Source of the DNA: VRUE01 sp963717375
GTDB taxonomy: Bacteria; Actinomycetota; Thermoleophilia; Solirubrobacterales; 70-9
NCBI GenBank assembly: GCA_963717375.1
Contig: OY970329.1
Location: forward strand, 558,001 to 622,000
Length of the DNA: 64,000 bases
Reading direction: 5' to 3'
Shown one piece after another: positions 47,429 to 56,054 of this stretch. The notes below the pieces were generated by a model that was not told the DNA's origin, searched no databases, and saw nothing but the letters and a program-made list of their open reading frames with translations. Made by a program: the position numbers and the translations under genes. The stretch's first letter is position 1, and every line of letters starts with the position of its first letter.

Positions 47429-48397
47429 CTAAGGCATCAGGACCACGCGGCCGAAGGCGTTCCTGCCCTCCAGGTACGCGTGGGCCGCGGCCGCTTCGGC
47501 GAGCGGGAAGGTGCGGTCTATCTCGACCTTCAGCTCCCCGCCCGCGACGCGATCGATCAGCTCGGCGATCATCTGATGGACCCGCGGATGCTCGGAGAGC
47601 AGCGCCCCGCCCAGGAAGACTCCGCGCAGGGTGTTGTTCTTCGCCCACAGCGCTTTGGCTTCGACGTCTGAGCCGGCCCGGCCGGCGACGCCGACGCTGA
47701 CCAGCGTGCCCCGGTAGGCCAGCGCCTCGATGCTGTCGACCAGATTCTTGCCGCCGACCGAGTCGAGCACCACGTCGGCGCCGCGGCCGTCGGTCAGCTC
47801 GCGGACCCGGTCGACAAAGCTTTCGTCGGCGTAGTTGATGCCGTGGTCGAGGCCGTACGGCTTCAGGCGCTCGAGTTTCTCGTCGCTCGACGCGGTCGCA
47901 AGCACCGTCGCGCCCGCCTGCGCCGCCATCTGAATCGCCGCCATTCCCACACCGCCGGCGCCGGCGTGAATCAGCGCCGTCTGCCCTGCCTCGAGGTTCG
48001 CGGCGGTGAACAGACACTCGTGCGCGGTGCCCAGCGCGACTGGAATACAGGCCGCCGTCGCGGGATCGAGGCCCTCGGGGATCGCCCAGGTCATCGCGGC
48101 GGGCACGACGCGCTTCTCGGCGTGGGAGCCGTTCGAGTTCAGGGCAACGACCTTCTCGCCGACAGCGGGACTCTCAACTCCGGCGCCGACCTCGATCACG
48201 GTGCCGGCGCAGAGATAGCCGACGACGTGTGGGGTCGCCGGTGGCGGCGAGAGCGCGCGGGCGAGGAGATCGCCGCCCTCGATGCTGATCGCCTCGGCCT
48301 CGACCACCACGCAGCCGTCGAAGCACTCCGGATCGGGGACGTCCTCATAGCGCAGCGCGTCCGGTCCGCCGTTCTCGTAAATCACCGCTGCCTTCAC
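47429..48397 (-). CDS. NADPH:quinone oxidoreductase (zinc-free MDR family)
   Basis: A 322-residue cytosolic oxidoreductase of the medium-chain dehydrogenase/reductase family. GroES-like N-terminal domain (RYEDVPDPECFDGCVVVEA), Rossmann motif AGAGGVGMAAIQMAAQAGA for NADPH, and LDHGINYADESFVDRV as the typical QOR segment. The zinc-ligand cysteines of alcohol dehydrogenases are missing, so it is a quinone or enone reductase. Convergent with the flavoprotein; 41 nt after the P450 stop on the same strand, with its own start. Confidence 0.9.
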   Translation of the reverse strand: MKAAVIYENGGPDALRYEDVPDPECFDGCVVVEAEAISIEGGDLLARALSPPPATPHVVGYLCAGTVIEVGAGVESPAVGEKVVALNSNGSHAEKRVVPAAMTWAIPEGLDPATAACIPVALGTAHECLFTAANLEAGQTALIHAGAGGVGMAAIQMAAQAGATVLATASSDEKLERLKPYGLDHGINYADESFVDRVRELTDGRGADVVLDSVGGKNLVDSIEALAYRGTLVSVGVAGRAGSDVEAKALWAKNNTLRGVFLGGALLSEHPRVHQMIAELIDRVAGGELKVEIDRTFPLAEAAAAHAYLEGRNAFGRVVLMP

Positions 48398-48437
48398 AGG
48401 GCGATCCTACGGCAGCGCCGAGCTTCGGCCAGAGCGC

Positions 48438-49658
48438 TCAGCTGAGACGCGTGGGAAGGGAGGCGATGCCCTGCACCGTGTTGTTGCGGATTCGCGGCGG
48501 GTTGGCAACGGTCTCAATCACCTCGACCCGCGCGATTAGGGCGCGGAGGAGTGCCTGCATCTCGAGCTTGGCGAGGTGAATACCGATGCAGGTGTGCGGC
48601 CCGTTGCCCCAGCCGAGATTGCCTCCCGGCGGCCGGTCGAGGTCGAAGCGCGTGGGGTCCGGAAAGCGGCGCTCGTCCATGTTCGCCGCGGCGAACAGCA
48701 GGGCGACACGATCGCCGGCGCGCAGCTGGACGCCCCCAAGCTCGGCCTCGCGACTGACGCGGCGGGTGAAGCAGCGGACCGGCGAGGCGATGCGCACGGC
48801 CTCGACCACCGCGGCTGGAGTCAGCTCCGGCTCCCGGCGCAGGCGCTGCCAGGCACCGGGGTTGCGGCCGAGCAGCCAGAGCATGTGGGAGATCGAGTGG
48901 ACGGTCGTATCGAGGCTTGGCGCGATGAAATCGATGATCATCATCCGCGCCTCGACCTTGCCGATCTCGCCGCGGTCGGCGGCGTCGAAGATGGCCGCCG
49001 CCCAGCTATCCGGTGTTACGCGAGAACGATCGAGCCGCTGGACGTAGGCGATCAGGTTGAGCGTGGCGGGGAGAGCTCGCCGCCATCTGCCGTTGAGCGG
49101 TCCGAGCATGTCGAAGGCCATCGTGCTCCAGGCAAGCAAGCGCTCGGCGGGGACGGGTAGGCCGACCAGCTCCGCCACCACCCGCAGCGGCAGGGCGCTG
49201 GAGAACTCGCGCACGGCGTCGAACTCAGCGGCGCCGACCAGGCCCTCGACGATTGCATCGGCCTCCGCGTCGAGGCGCTCGGCAACCGGAGCGAGCGCCT
49301 TGGCGCCCAGCGGTCGCATCATCACGCTGCGACGGGTTGCGTGGGTCTGGCCGTTGCTGAAGAGGATCGACTTGCGTCCGCTGAGGTTGCCGATCGGATT
49401 CGCGGCGACGCCGTGATCGCTGGCGAACAGCTCGTCATCGCGCAGCGCCGCGCGAACGTCCTCGAATCGTCCCGTCGCCCAGAGGCGGTTTCGCGGCAAC
49501 CGGACGACCGGGCCGGCATCGCGAATCGCCTCGAACGCGGCCGTTGAGTCCTCGACGACGTCGTCCGCGTAGAGATCGACGTCGACCGCCGGCGCCGGCG
49601 AGGTGGGTCGCCGGCGCAGGCGAGGCTTGGCGAGCACGGCGGCGCCGCCCACCGTCAC
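48438..49658 (-). CDS. Cytochrome P450
   Basis: A 406-residue soluble bacterial P450. I helix IDFIAPSLDTTVHSISHML, here with S-L-D-T-T in place of the common A-G-x-E/D-T, the K-helix E-x-x-R in VVEAVRI, and the haem-binding loop GNGPHTCIGIHLAKLE with Cys357 as the thiolate ligand. It needs a ferredoxin partner, which is not adjacent. The start overlaps the stop of a glycosyltransferase gene (ATGA), so the two act on one transcript and perhaps on one substrate: hydroxylation then glycosylation, or the reverse. Confidence 0.94.
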   Translation of the reverse strand: MTVGGAAVLAKPRLRRRPTSPAPAVDVDLYADDVVEDSTAAFEAIRDAGPVVRLPRNRLWATGRFEDVRAALRDDELFASDHGVAANPIGNLSGRKSILFSNGQTHATRRSVMMRPLGAKALAPVAERLDAEADAIVEGLVGAAEFDAVREFSSALPLRVVAELVGLPVPAERLLAWSTMAFDMLGPLNGRWRRALPATLNLIAYVQRLDRSRVTPDSWAAAIFDAADRGEIGKVEARMMIIDFIAPSLDTTVHSISHMLWLLGRNPGAWQRLRREPELTPAAVVEAVRIASPVRCFTRRVSREAELGGVQLRAGDRVALLFAAANMDERRFPDPTRFDLDRPPGGNLGWGNGPHTCIGIHLAKLEMQALLRALIARVEVIETVANPPRIRNNTVQGIASLPTRLS

Positions 49659-50890
49659 GCCGTGACCTTCTGGCGCTCCACCAGGAGGCTCTCGAGAGCT
49701 GACGCCGCCGTTTGGGCGCCGCCCGCCTGCACGAACGCGTCGCGAACTCGTTCGGCGCCCGGTCGGCGCTCGATCGCCTCCTCGACAGCGGCGCGCAAAC
49801 GATCTGGCCGCAGCCGATTGGGCCGCAGGATCGTGCCACCTCCGCAGTGCTCGGCACGACGGGCGACCTCGAACTGATCGCGCATAAACGGGACCGTGCA
49901 GACCGGCACGCCGGCGGCAAGGGCCTTCTGCGTAGTGCCCATGCCGCCGTGGGAGACCACGACGGCGGCGCGGCGCATGATCGGGCCGTGCGGGAGGAAG
50001 CGCTCGACCCTGGCATTCGCCGGAACCTGAAAATCACCCGGATTGTGAGCCGCGCTGGTGGCGATGACCGCGTAGGGCCGATCGGCGAAAGCCTCGAGCG
50101 CAACCCTGATCAGCTTCGCGTCGTCCTGGAACTCGGTCGAAGCCGTGACCAGGACGATCGGGCGGTCCTCGTCAGCGAGCCACTCCGGCTCGCGGGCCGG
50201 CGGCTCCCAGAGCGCCGGGCCGACGAGCCGCACGTTGTGCGGCCACTGGCGTGGATATTCGAAGGGCTCGGCCGAAAACTGGATCAGCAGCGGGGCGACT
50301 AGAGCGAGATCTTCGAGGCTGCTGAGCACCGGCAGGCCGAGAGCCTGCCGGTGAGAGTTCACGTCGCGCACAAACGGGCGAAAGGCCACTCGCTTGAACG
50401 CGTCCAGGCCGCCGTCGCGCAGGCGCGATGCGACGCTGTTCGACGGCGCGAACCCCGGACCAAAGCTGGGAACGCCGCGGGCCGGATGCGGATGCGGATA
50501 GGGCATGAAGTGAGCCCACGGGATTCCCGATGCCTCGGCCGCGACGGCAGCGCCGACTGCATTGGAATCGACCCAGACGAGATCGGGGCGCTCAGCCTCG
50601 ATCGCCGCCTGCAGGTCAGGAATCTCGTAATGCGCCCGGCGGCTGAAGGTCTCGCACGCCGCGATCAAGGCGCCAACCGGCGTGCGCGCCTTCCAGTCTT
50701 CGAGCGGGATCGCCTCGATGCGCGGGTCGATCGGCACCGCTTTGATGCCGAGCCGTGCGATCGCGTCCACGCTCCCGCTTGCGGTGCGGAACACGACCTC
50801 GTGGCCGCGCTCGCGCAGAGCGATCGCGGTGGGGACCGGCGGGAAAGCATGCCCCGAGCCGGGGCAGGTGTTGACGAGCACGCGCGCCAT
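49655..50890 (-). CDS. GT-B glycosyltransferase (MGT/UGT family)
   Basis: A 411-residue glycosyltransferase of family GT1 type. N-terminal acceptor domain begins ARVLVNTCPGSGHAFPP, with the catalytic His in this loop; the donor domain has VSHGGMGTTQKALAAGVP and PFMRDQFEVARRAE, the UDP- or TDP-sugar binding signature. Such enzymes glycosylate macrolides, flavonoids and other small molecules, for synthesis or for detoxification. Translationally coupled to the P450 downstream and overlapping the TetR regulator gene by one base upstream. Confidence 0.92.
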   Translation of the reverse strand: MARVLVNTCPGSGHAFPPVPTAIALRERGHEVVFRTASGSVDAIARLGIKAVPIDPRIEAIPLEDWKARTPVGALIAACETFSRRAHYEIPDLQAAIEAERPDLVWVDSNAVGAAVAAEASGIPWAHFMPYPHPHPARGVPSFGPGFAPSNSVASRLRDGGLDAFKRVAFRPFVRDVNSHRQALGLPVLSSLEDLALVAPLLIQFSAEPFEYPRQWPHNVRLVGPALWEPPAREPEWLADEDRPIVLVTASTEFQDDAKLIRVALEAFADRPYAVIATSAAHNPGDFQVPANARVERFLPHGPIMRRAAVVVSHGGMGTTQKALAAGVPVCTVPFMRDQFEVARRAEHCGGGTILRPNRLRPDRLRAAVEEAIERRPGAERVRDAFVQAGGAQTAASALESLLVERQKVTA

Positions 50891-51495
50891 CAGCTACCCC
50901 CGGTCAGTGCGTCGACCATGCCGAGGATCGCCACTTCGGTCTTGCGGCGGGAAAGCCCCATGTCGACTCGCACCACTCTGTGGACGAGGAGATCGGTGAC
51001 GGCGGCCAGCTGGACTGCTAGCTGCTCCCGGTGGACGCCACTGAGCACACTGAGGCTGGGCTCGAAGACCCGCTCCACCCATTCGCGGTGGAATTTCCGT
51101 CCCTCATCGGTCATCGCGCGCACGGTCGGGAAGCGATCCTCCTCGGCGAGCAGGTGAAGGATGCGGTCTCCCGCGGCCTCGTAGTGCTCGATCAGGTTGC
51201 GGATCGCACCGGCGTGATCGCCGGCCGGCGCTTCCTCTCGGAACTGGATCATGCGACCGCCCCAGTCTTCGAGCGCGGCTGTGAACAGGTCCTCCTTGCG
51301 GCCGAAATGCGCGATCAGGGTGGGAACGGTGACCTCCGCCGCCTCAGCGATTTCGCCGAGCGTCACGTCGTCGTAAGCGCGCGACAGGAACCGCTCCAGC
51401 GCCACCTCACGGATTCGCTGCGCGGTCGCCTCCGAGCGCTGCGCCCGCACGCCCATCCGGTACCGCCGCTTCCCTGTTGTCGCCGCTTCCGCCAT
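50890..51495 (-). CDS. TetR-family transcriptional regulator
   Basis: A 201-residue repressor. N-terminal helix-turn-helix: ATAQRIREVALERFLSRAYDDVTLGEIAEAAEVTVPTLIAHFG in the usual order, read here in parts, with the key recognition part VTVPTLIAHFGRK. The C-terminal ligand domain is all-helical and unremarkable. First gene of the TetR-GT-P450 operon; an AT-rich palindrome just upstream of the start is its likely operator. The inducer may be the compound that the enzymes modify. Confidence 0.9.
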   Translation of the reverse strand: MAEAATTGKRRYRMGVRAQRSEATAQRIREVALERFLSRAYDDVTLGEIAEAAEVTVPTLIAHFGRKEDLFTAALEDWGGRMIQFREEAPAGDHAGAIRNLIEHYEAAGDRILHLLAEEDRFPTVRAMTDEGRKFHREWVERVFEPSLSVLSGVHREQLAVQLAAVTDLLVHRVVRVDMGLSRRKTEVAILGMVDALTGGS

Positions 51496-51527
51496 TTCGC
51501 TTATATAGGACTATAGTGAAAAGCGAA
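51496..51527. promoter_or_regulatory. TetR operator/promoter candidate
   Basis: TTCGCTT (51496-51502) and AAGCGAA (51521-51527) are inverted repeats; inside lies TATAG-GA-CTATA (51504-51515), also inverted. This is the only strongly AT-rich spot in the gap and overlaps the TetR gene start region, as expected for autorepression. Confidence 0.6.
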
Positions 51528-51546
51528 GTGGCGTCAAGTGGTTAGG

Positions 51547-51580
51547 GCACAGCTCCGGCGGCCAGCGGCCGGAGCTGTGC
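51547..51580 (-). terminator. Strong hairpin after the AHSA1 gene
   Basis: GCACAGCTCCGGC and GCCGGAGCTGTGC form a perfect 13-bp stem with an 8-nt loop, eight bases after the stop of the ArsR-AHSA1 transcript. No U-run follows on either strand, as is common for GC-rich actinobacterial terminators. Confidence 0.6.
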
Positions 51581-51588
51581 AGTGGGCG

Positions 51589-52086
51589 TTAGCCACCGGC
51601 TCCGGCGTAGCGCAGCGAACCGGGGGTATCGAGCAGCTCGCCCGTCTCGAGCAGCGTCTTGAGGCCGGAGAGGATCATCGGCCAGCCGCCCCAGAGTTCC
51701 GAGTTGGCGGCCTCGCCGAGCTGATCGTGGGTGACCGCGAGGCGGCAGGAGTCGCCGACCGGCTCGATCTCCCAGGTCACCCGCGACTCACCTTCGCGCT
51801 CGACCTCCTCGCTCCACAGCGCGGTGAAGCTCTGCACGAGCCGGCGTGGCGGGTCCACCTCGATGTTCTTGCCGCTGGCGATGTCGATCACCCCGGGGAC
51901 CGCTGACTTGTACTCCGACCCCGGCTTCCAGTCGGAGTCCGTGCCGACGCCGAAGCTGTACTTCTTCCTCATCTCGGCGTCGGTGATCGCCTCCCAGAGG
52001 CGCTCCGGCGTCGTCTTGATGTAGATCTCGAACACGGTCATCGTGCCGCGCCCGCCGACCACGGTGTAGAGCTCGTCCTGGTTCAT
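51589..52086 (-). CDS. SRPBCC/AHSA1 family protein
   Basis: A 165-residue START-like protein. AHSA1 pattern: FEIYIKTTPERLWEAITDAEMRKKY seen in parts, DSDWKPGSEYKSAVPG, IEVDPPRRLVQSFTALW and VTWEIEPVGDSCRLAVTHDQL. These proteins form a hydrophobic pocket; roles vary from ligand binding to Hsp90 activation. The start overlaps the stop of an ArsR regulator (ATGA). ArsR-AHSA1 pairs are widespread in actinobacteria, but their cues are not known. Confidence 0.9.
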   Translation of the reverse strand: MNQDELYTVVGGRGTMTVFEIYIKTTPERLWEAITDAEMRKKYSFGVGTDSDWKPGSEYKSAVPGVIDIASGKNIEVDPPRRLVQSFTALWSEEVEREGESRVTWEIEPVGDSCRLAVTHDQLGEAANSELWGGWPMILSGLKTLLETGELLDTPGSLRYAGAGG

Positions 52087-52397
52087 CCGTCTTCCTCCTC
52101 GATTTCGGTCTTGAGCTCACTGAGCGCCGAGGCCCAGGGCTCCGCGTACTTGCTGACCCAGCGCTCGTAGACGAGCCGGATCGGGACGGGGTTGAGGAAG
52201 TGGAGCTTCTCGCGACCGCGCTTGCGCGTGGTCAGCAGTCCCGCCTCCTCCAACACCTTGAGGTGCTTCATCACGCCGAAGCGGGTCATCGACAGGTCCT
52301 CTTCGAGCTCTCCGAGCGTCTGTCCATCGCGCTCGAAGAGGCGATCGAGCAGCCCACGCCGGGTCGGGTCCGCCAGCGCCTTGAACACCTCGTCCAT
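52083..52397 (-). CDS. ArsR-family transcriptional regulator
   Basis: A 104-residue winged helix repressor: VFKALADPTRRGLLDRLFER, LGELEEDLSMTRFGVMKHL as HTH, and a beta wing TTRKRGREKLHFLNP. No metal-binding CxC motif, in keeping with the AHSA1-linked subgroup. ATG at 52397 starts the conserved domain; a GTG-type upstream start would overlap the operator. Coupled to the AHSA1 gene. Confidence 0.9.
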   Translation of the reverse strand: MDEVFKALADPTRRGLLDRLFERDGQTLGELEEDLSMTRFGVMKHLKVLEEAGLLTTRKRGREKLHFLNPVPIRLVYERWVSKYAEPWASALSELKTEIEEEDG

Positions 52398-52411
52398 GGG
52401 TGGGACTATAG

Positions 52412-52427
52412 GTGACCTATTGGTCAC
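52412..52427. promoter_or_regulatory. ArsR operator candidate
   Basis: GTGACC-TATT-GGTCAC is a perfect 6-bp inverted repeat with a 4-nt spacer, 15 nt upstream of the ArsR start. TATAGGTGACC nearby gives a possible -10 element. Likely autoregulatory site. Confidence 0.6.
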
Positions 52428-52445
52428 ATGTCAAGTCGAACAGCG

Positions 52446-52931
52446 TTAGCCGCCGGCCACATGCAGTTCGAGCGCATGGATCTGGCTCTGGCCGTGGGAC
52501 CCGGTCTGGACCGGGCCGGCGGCGCTGATCAGGCCGCCGATCCCCGGCAGCGGGTGCGGGCGCAGTCCCTTGCGCACGTCGATCGCGGTTAGGCCGGGAA
52601 GGGTGATGCTCTGCAGGTCGATGACGACGAAGTGGGCATCGCCATCGCCGTCCGGGTCGACGCGCTCCACGTAGACGATCCGCCCTTCGGTGGTGCGACA
52701 ACTGGGCAGTTCGGGTGGGCAGTGCGAAGCGGCGACCTTTTCGAGCGAAGGCTCCTTACGGTGCTGCTTAGAAGAGGAGTGCTCCACCGCCTGCGGCGGC
52801 CGCGCCTCGCTAGTGGTCGTGGTCGTGCTGCCGTCGCCGCAGCCCGTGACTACGGCGAGCAGCGTCAGGCAGGCCAAGGTGACGGCCGAGATGCGCGGAC
52901 CGCCTCTCAATAGGGACGAGCAGCGGAACAC
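52446..52931 (-). CDS. Lipoprotein, last gene of the sulfatase/propeller operon
   Basis: A 161-residue exported lipoprotein. The chosen GTG at 52931 overlaps the region just after the propeller stop; an open frame continues to 53054 but lies inside that gene. Signal peptide ISAVTLACLTLLAV then lipobox V-T-G-C with Cys31 and a Thr-rich linker. The mature part has a Cys pair in HCPPELPSCRTTEG, an acidic DPDGDGDAHF segment like a calcium loop, and a C-terminal part of beta character. No known domain. It follows the propeller gene closely and is probably cotranscribed with it. Confidence 0.6.
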   Translation of the reverse strand: MFRCSSLLRGGPRISAVTLACLTLLAVVTGCGDGSTTTTTSEARPPQAVEHSSSKQHRKEPSLEKVAASHCPPELPSCRTTEGRIVYVERVDPDGDGDAHFVVIDLQSITLPGLTAIDVRKGLRPHPLPGIGGLISAAGPVQTGSHGQSQIHALELHVAGG

Positions 52932-52932
52932 C

Positions 52933-54444
52933 TCAGGGCCGAAGGACCGAGACTGTCGAGTCGCGTGGCGCCGCCGCGTAGAGCAGATTGCCGGGGCCCT
53001 GAGCCAGGACGCCGATCTTGTCGTAGCCGCTGGCCACGCCCTTGGTGGTTGCACCTGGCAGCTTCGTACACACGCCGTTGCGGTCAGTACTGAGCTTGAG
53101 GCTGCCGGTCACGCAGCCGAGGAAGGTCAGCGCGCCCGAATGGGAATTGCGTCGCAGCTCGGTAACGCCCGCCTCACCGCGCACGGCGACGAAGACGACT
53201 TTGCCGTTACGGCTGAGGATCGGCGTGTGCACTCCGTAGAGGGGCGACCCGGCTGCCAGCCTGCTCGACTTCGGAACCAAGGTGCACTTGCCGCGGTCGC
53301 CGGCGAAGCCGCTGATGCAGCTCGAGGGCGAGAGCTTGCCGGTCGCACGGCTTCGCTCCAAGACGACGATCGATCCGTAGTCGGTGGTCGCGTAAACGAA
53401 ACGGCGGTCCGGGGTTTCGATCAGGCCGTTCGGCGTCTGCAGCGTGTAGGGCCCTCCCGTGGCAGCACCCCCGCGCGCGCAGCCTTTGGGACCCGTGGCG
53501 CCAGTGAGGCACCCGCGATAAGTAATCGCGCCCGTTCCGCCAATCGCGAAGGTGTCGATCGTCCCGGCCCGCTCGGCCGCCGTGTAGAGGAACCTGCCGT
53601 TGGCGGAGATCAGCGGTGCCGTCACTTCGTCGAGCACGTTGTCGCCCTTGGGCACCTGGGTACAGATTTTCGCTCGCGGATTGCTGCTGACGCACTGCTT
53701 GAATTCCAGCGCGCCGGTGGCCGGAGTGCGGGCGAAGACCGCGACGCTCTGGTCGAGGGCGGCGGTCACATAGACGCGGCTTCCATCGGCACTGACTGCC
53801 ACGCCGCTGGGTTCGTAGAGGCCGGATCCGTAGCCGTCGCGGGTGGCGCTTGGGATCAGCGAGCAGGCGCCGGTGCCGGCCGGGCCGGCGCCGCGGCTGC
53901 CGGACAGGCAATCCCCGTAGGTGAGGGCGCCGCTGCTCGGGTCGCGGGCGAACCGCGCCACGGTGGCGTCATGGAAATCGCCGCTGACCACATAGAGAGA
54001 GCGCCCGTCCGGGCTGATCGCCCCGGCGGTCGGTTTGGCTAGGGGCGAATCGCCAGCGTTGGCCTGGGCGCCTGGCACGTTCGTGCACTCCTGCAGAAAG
54101 CTGTCGCCGGTGAGGCAGGAGCCAAAGGCGATCCTCCCCGGCGCCGGGCCGAGGGCGAGCCGAGTGATCGCGTTGGTCTTATTGGCAATCGCATAGAGCG
54201 ATTTACCCCCTTGGCCGGGCAAGAGCCCGACGACCCCGGCCAAGCCGGACTGGCTGTCTTCCGGGCGCGGACTCGGCACCGTCCTGCAGCCGCGCCGCGC
54301 CGCGACGACGCTGTTCCCCGTGACACAGCCGAGCACCTCGATCTGGATGCCCGACCGGTGGGGACGAGCCGGCGAGGCGGCAGGGACGAGGAGAAGAAAA
54401 GCGCAGATCGCTGCGAGTGCGGTGCGGAGCGCTGGCTTGGACAT
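52933..54444 (-). CDS. Secreted beta-propeller protein, lactonase-like repeats with cysteines
   Basis: A 503-residue exported protein. Signal: LRTALAAICAFLLLVPAASP. The rest consists of about eight blades of about 50 residues, each with the pattern SGALTYGDCLSG, then a stop-loop with Cys, then GVAVSADGSRVYVTAALDQSVAVFARTP (seen in parts). This is the 3-carboxymuconate cyclase/lactonase type (pfam10282) fold, but with paired Cys in each blade. ATG at 54444 has no clear ribosome site; it starts 5 nt after the sulfatase stop, so translation may be coupled. Paralogue of 56051-57478. No catalytic site can be assigned. Confidence 0.75.
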   Translation of the reverse strand: MSKPALRTALAAICAFLLLVPAASPARPHRSGIQIEVLGCVTGNSVVAARRGCRTVPSPRPEDSQSGLAGVVGLLPGQGGKSLYAIANKTNAITRLALGPAPGRIAFGSCLTGDSFLQECTNVPGAQANAGDSPLAKPTAGAISPDGRSLYVVSGDFHDATVARFARDPSSGALTYGDCLSGSRGAGPAGTGACSLIPSATRDGYGSGLYEPSGVAVSADGSRVYVTAALDQSVAVFARTPATGALEFKQCVSSNPRAKICTQVPKGDNVLDEVTAPLISANGRFLYTAAERAGTIDTFAIGGTGAITYRGCLTGATGPKGCARGGAATGGPYTLQTPNGLIETPDRRFVYATTDYGSIVVLERSRATGKLSPSSCISGFAGDRGKCTLVPKSSRLAAGSPLYGVHTPILSRNGKVVFVAVRGEAGVTELRRNSHSGALTFLGCVTGSLKLSTDRNGVCTKLPGATTKGVASGYDKIGVLAQGPGNLLYAAAPRDSTVSVLRP

Positions 54445-54449
54445 CGTCG

Positions 54450-56054
54450 TTACAACGGCTTCAGGCGCTTCTTTTCGACCTGGGCGAGCTTCGCTTTGAG
54501 GCGTTTGAATTCTTTCTCCTGCGTTGGCGTGCGTTTGTGGCCACTGTAGGCGAGGTTTTTCTTCTCCAGCGGGTCCGTCTTCAGGTCGTACATCTCCCAC
54601 TGCGGCGGCACCGGGTTTTCGCTGGTGTCGTAGTACTTGGCGAGCTTCCAGCGCCCTTCGCGGATGCTGACGATGTGATTGGGCGGCTGTGGATAAGGCC
54701 CTTTCTTCTGGCCGGACTGGAAGTCGTCATAGGTGAAGACGACGTAATCCTGCGCCGATTTGTCCGAGTGCGGATTCAGCACCAGCTTCGAGTAGTCGAC
54801 CCCCTGCCATTCGGCGCGGGCGCTTTTCGGCGCCGCCGCCAGGCTCGCCAGCGTCGGCAGGAAGTCGACGTGCGAGACCAGCGCTTCGGTCTGGGCCGGC
54901 TTCGGGAAGAGCTTCGGGTTTGAGTAGACGAGCGGCACCCGCGTCGCCTCCTCGTAGAAGTTGAAGTTCTTCTGGCGCAGGCCGCCGTGGGTCAGCCCCA
55001 TCTCACCGTGGTCGGCCGTGCGCACGATCAGGGTGTTGTCGAAAAGGCCGGTCTCTTCGAGCTTGTCGAGGACATTGACCAGGTAACTGTCGGAAGAGCG
55101 CATCAGGTTGCCGTAGAAGTTCAGGTAGTTGCGCATCTGTTCCCTGTTTTTCGGCTTGCCGGTGAGGTTGAAGATTTTGAGGAACTGTTCCTGGACGCTG
55201 GGCTTGGTCGAGAGGTCTTCCCCGGATGTCTCCGGCGCGTGGATGTCGCCCTCCAGCCAGGACTGGTCATAGCCGGCTTCCTTGAAGGATTTGCTCGGGT
55301 AGAAGAGGACGTCGTGCGGGTTGACGACCGAGATCACCATGAAGAAGGGCTGCTGCTGGGCCGCGGTCGAGCTCAGGTACTGCAGGGCTCCCTCGGTGCC
55401 GTCCTGCACCGTGCCGACCTGGTTGATGAAGCGACCGTCGTTGTCGATGAAGCCGCCGCCCGCCTCGGGCACGCTCTGATTGGCGCCCGCGTCGGGCGGG
55501 TTCCAGCGCAGGAAGCCGTACTTTTCGAGATCCGAGGGCTGCGCGTCTTCTTTCACCGCCGGTTTCGAGCAGTGCCACTTGCCCTTGTAGACGACGTTGT
55601 AGCCGGCCGCCTTCATCACCGTGGCGAGGTTCTTCAGGTCCGTCGGCAGGCTCGCCTGCGGGTTTTCCGGCGGTTCCATGTCTTCCTCGAGCGTGTACTT
55701 GACCCCGTGCTGGGCGGGGAAGTAGCCGCTCATCAGGGTCGAGCGCGCCGGCGAGCACATGCAGGCGTTGGTGAAGGCGCGTTCGAAGCTGAGGCCGTGC
55801 TGGCGCAACCGCCGCATCCCCGGCAGGTTCTGGCGCAGCCAATTCTGCGGGAAGTGCTGGATCGCCCGCTCCTGGTCGGTGAGGAAGAGGACGATGTTCA
55901 TCCCGGCGACGTCGTGGCGCTTGCCTTTGGCGGCGGCGAGCGCGCGCTCGACCCCGGCGCCCTGCGAGAGCAGCAGCGCCGAGGCGGCAGTGGCGCCCGT
56001 ACCCAGCAGCTGCTTGCGGGTCAGGCCGTCATTGCGCTCGTCCGACTTGCTCAT
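54450..56054 (-). CDS. Secreted sulfatase (arylsulfatase/choline sulfatase type)
   Basis: A 534-residue alkaline-phosphatase-superfamily enzyme that hydrolyses sulfate esters. Active-site motif C100-S-P-A-R104, in which Cys is matured to formylglycine; the metal-binding start MNIVLFLTDQE at 52-62; and a second Asp/His set in VRTADHGEMGLTHGG. Signal: LTRKQLLGTGATAASALLLS, Tat-like with a single Arg plus Lys in place of the twin Arg. Its start overlaps the propeller gene before it (ATGA). A dedicated cytosolic FGE should exist elsewhere; the SUMF1-like protein in this operon lacks the catalytic Cys. Confidence 0.93.
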   Translation of the reverse strand: MSKSDERNDGLTRKQLLGTGATAASALLLSQGAGVERALAAAKGKRHDVAGMNIVLFLTDQERAIQHFPQNWLRQNLPGMRRLRQHGLSFERAFTNACMCSPARSTLMSGYFPAQHGVKYTLEEDMEPPENPQASLPTDLKNLATVMKAAGYNVVYKGKWHCSKPAVKEDAQPSDLEKYGFLRWNPPDAGANQSVPEAGGGFIDNDGRFINQVGTVQDGTEGALQYLSSTAAQQQPFFMVISVVNPHDVLFYPSKSFKEAGYDQSWLEGDIHAPETSGEDLSTKPSVQEQFLKIFNLTGKPKNREQMRNYLNFYGNLMRSSDSYLVNVLDKLEETGLFDNTLIVRTADHGEMGLTHGGLRQKNFNFYEEATRVPLVYSNPKLFPKPAQTEALVSHVDFLPTLASLAAAPKSARAEWQGVDYSKLVLNPHSDKSAQDYVVFTYDDFQSGQKKGPYPQPPNHIVSIREGRWKLAKYYDTSENPVPPQWEMYDLKTDPLEKKNLAYSGHKRTPTQEKEFKRLKAKLAQVEKKRLKPL

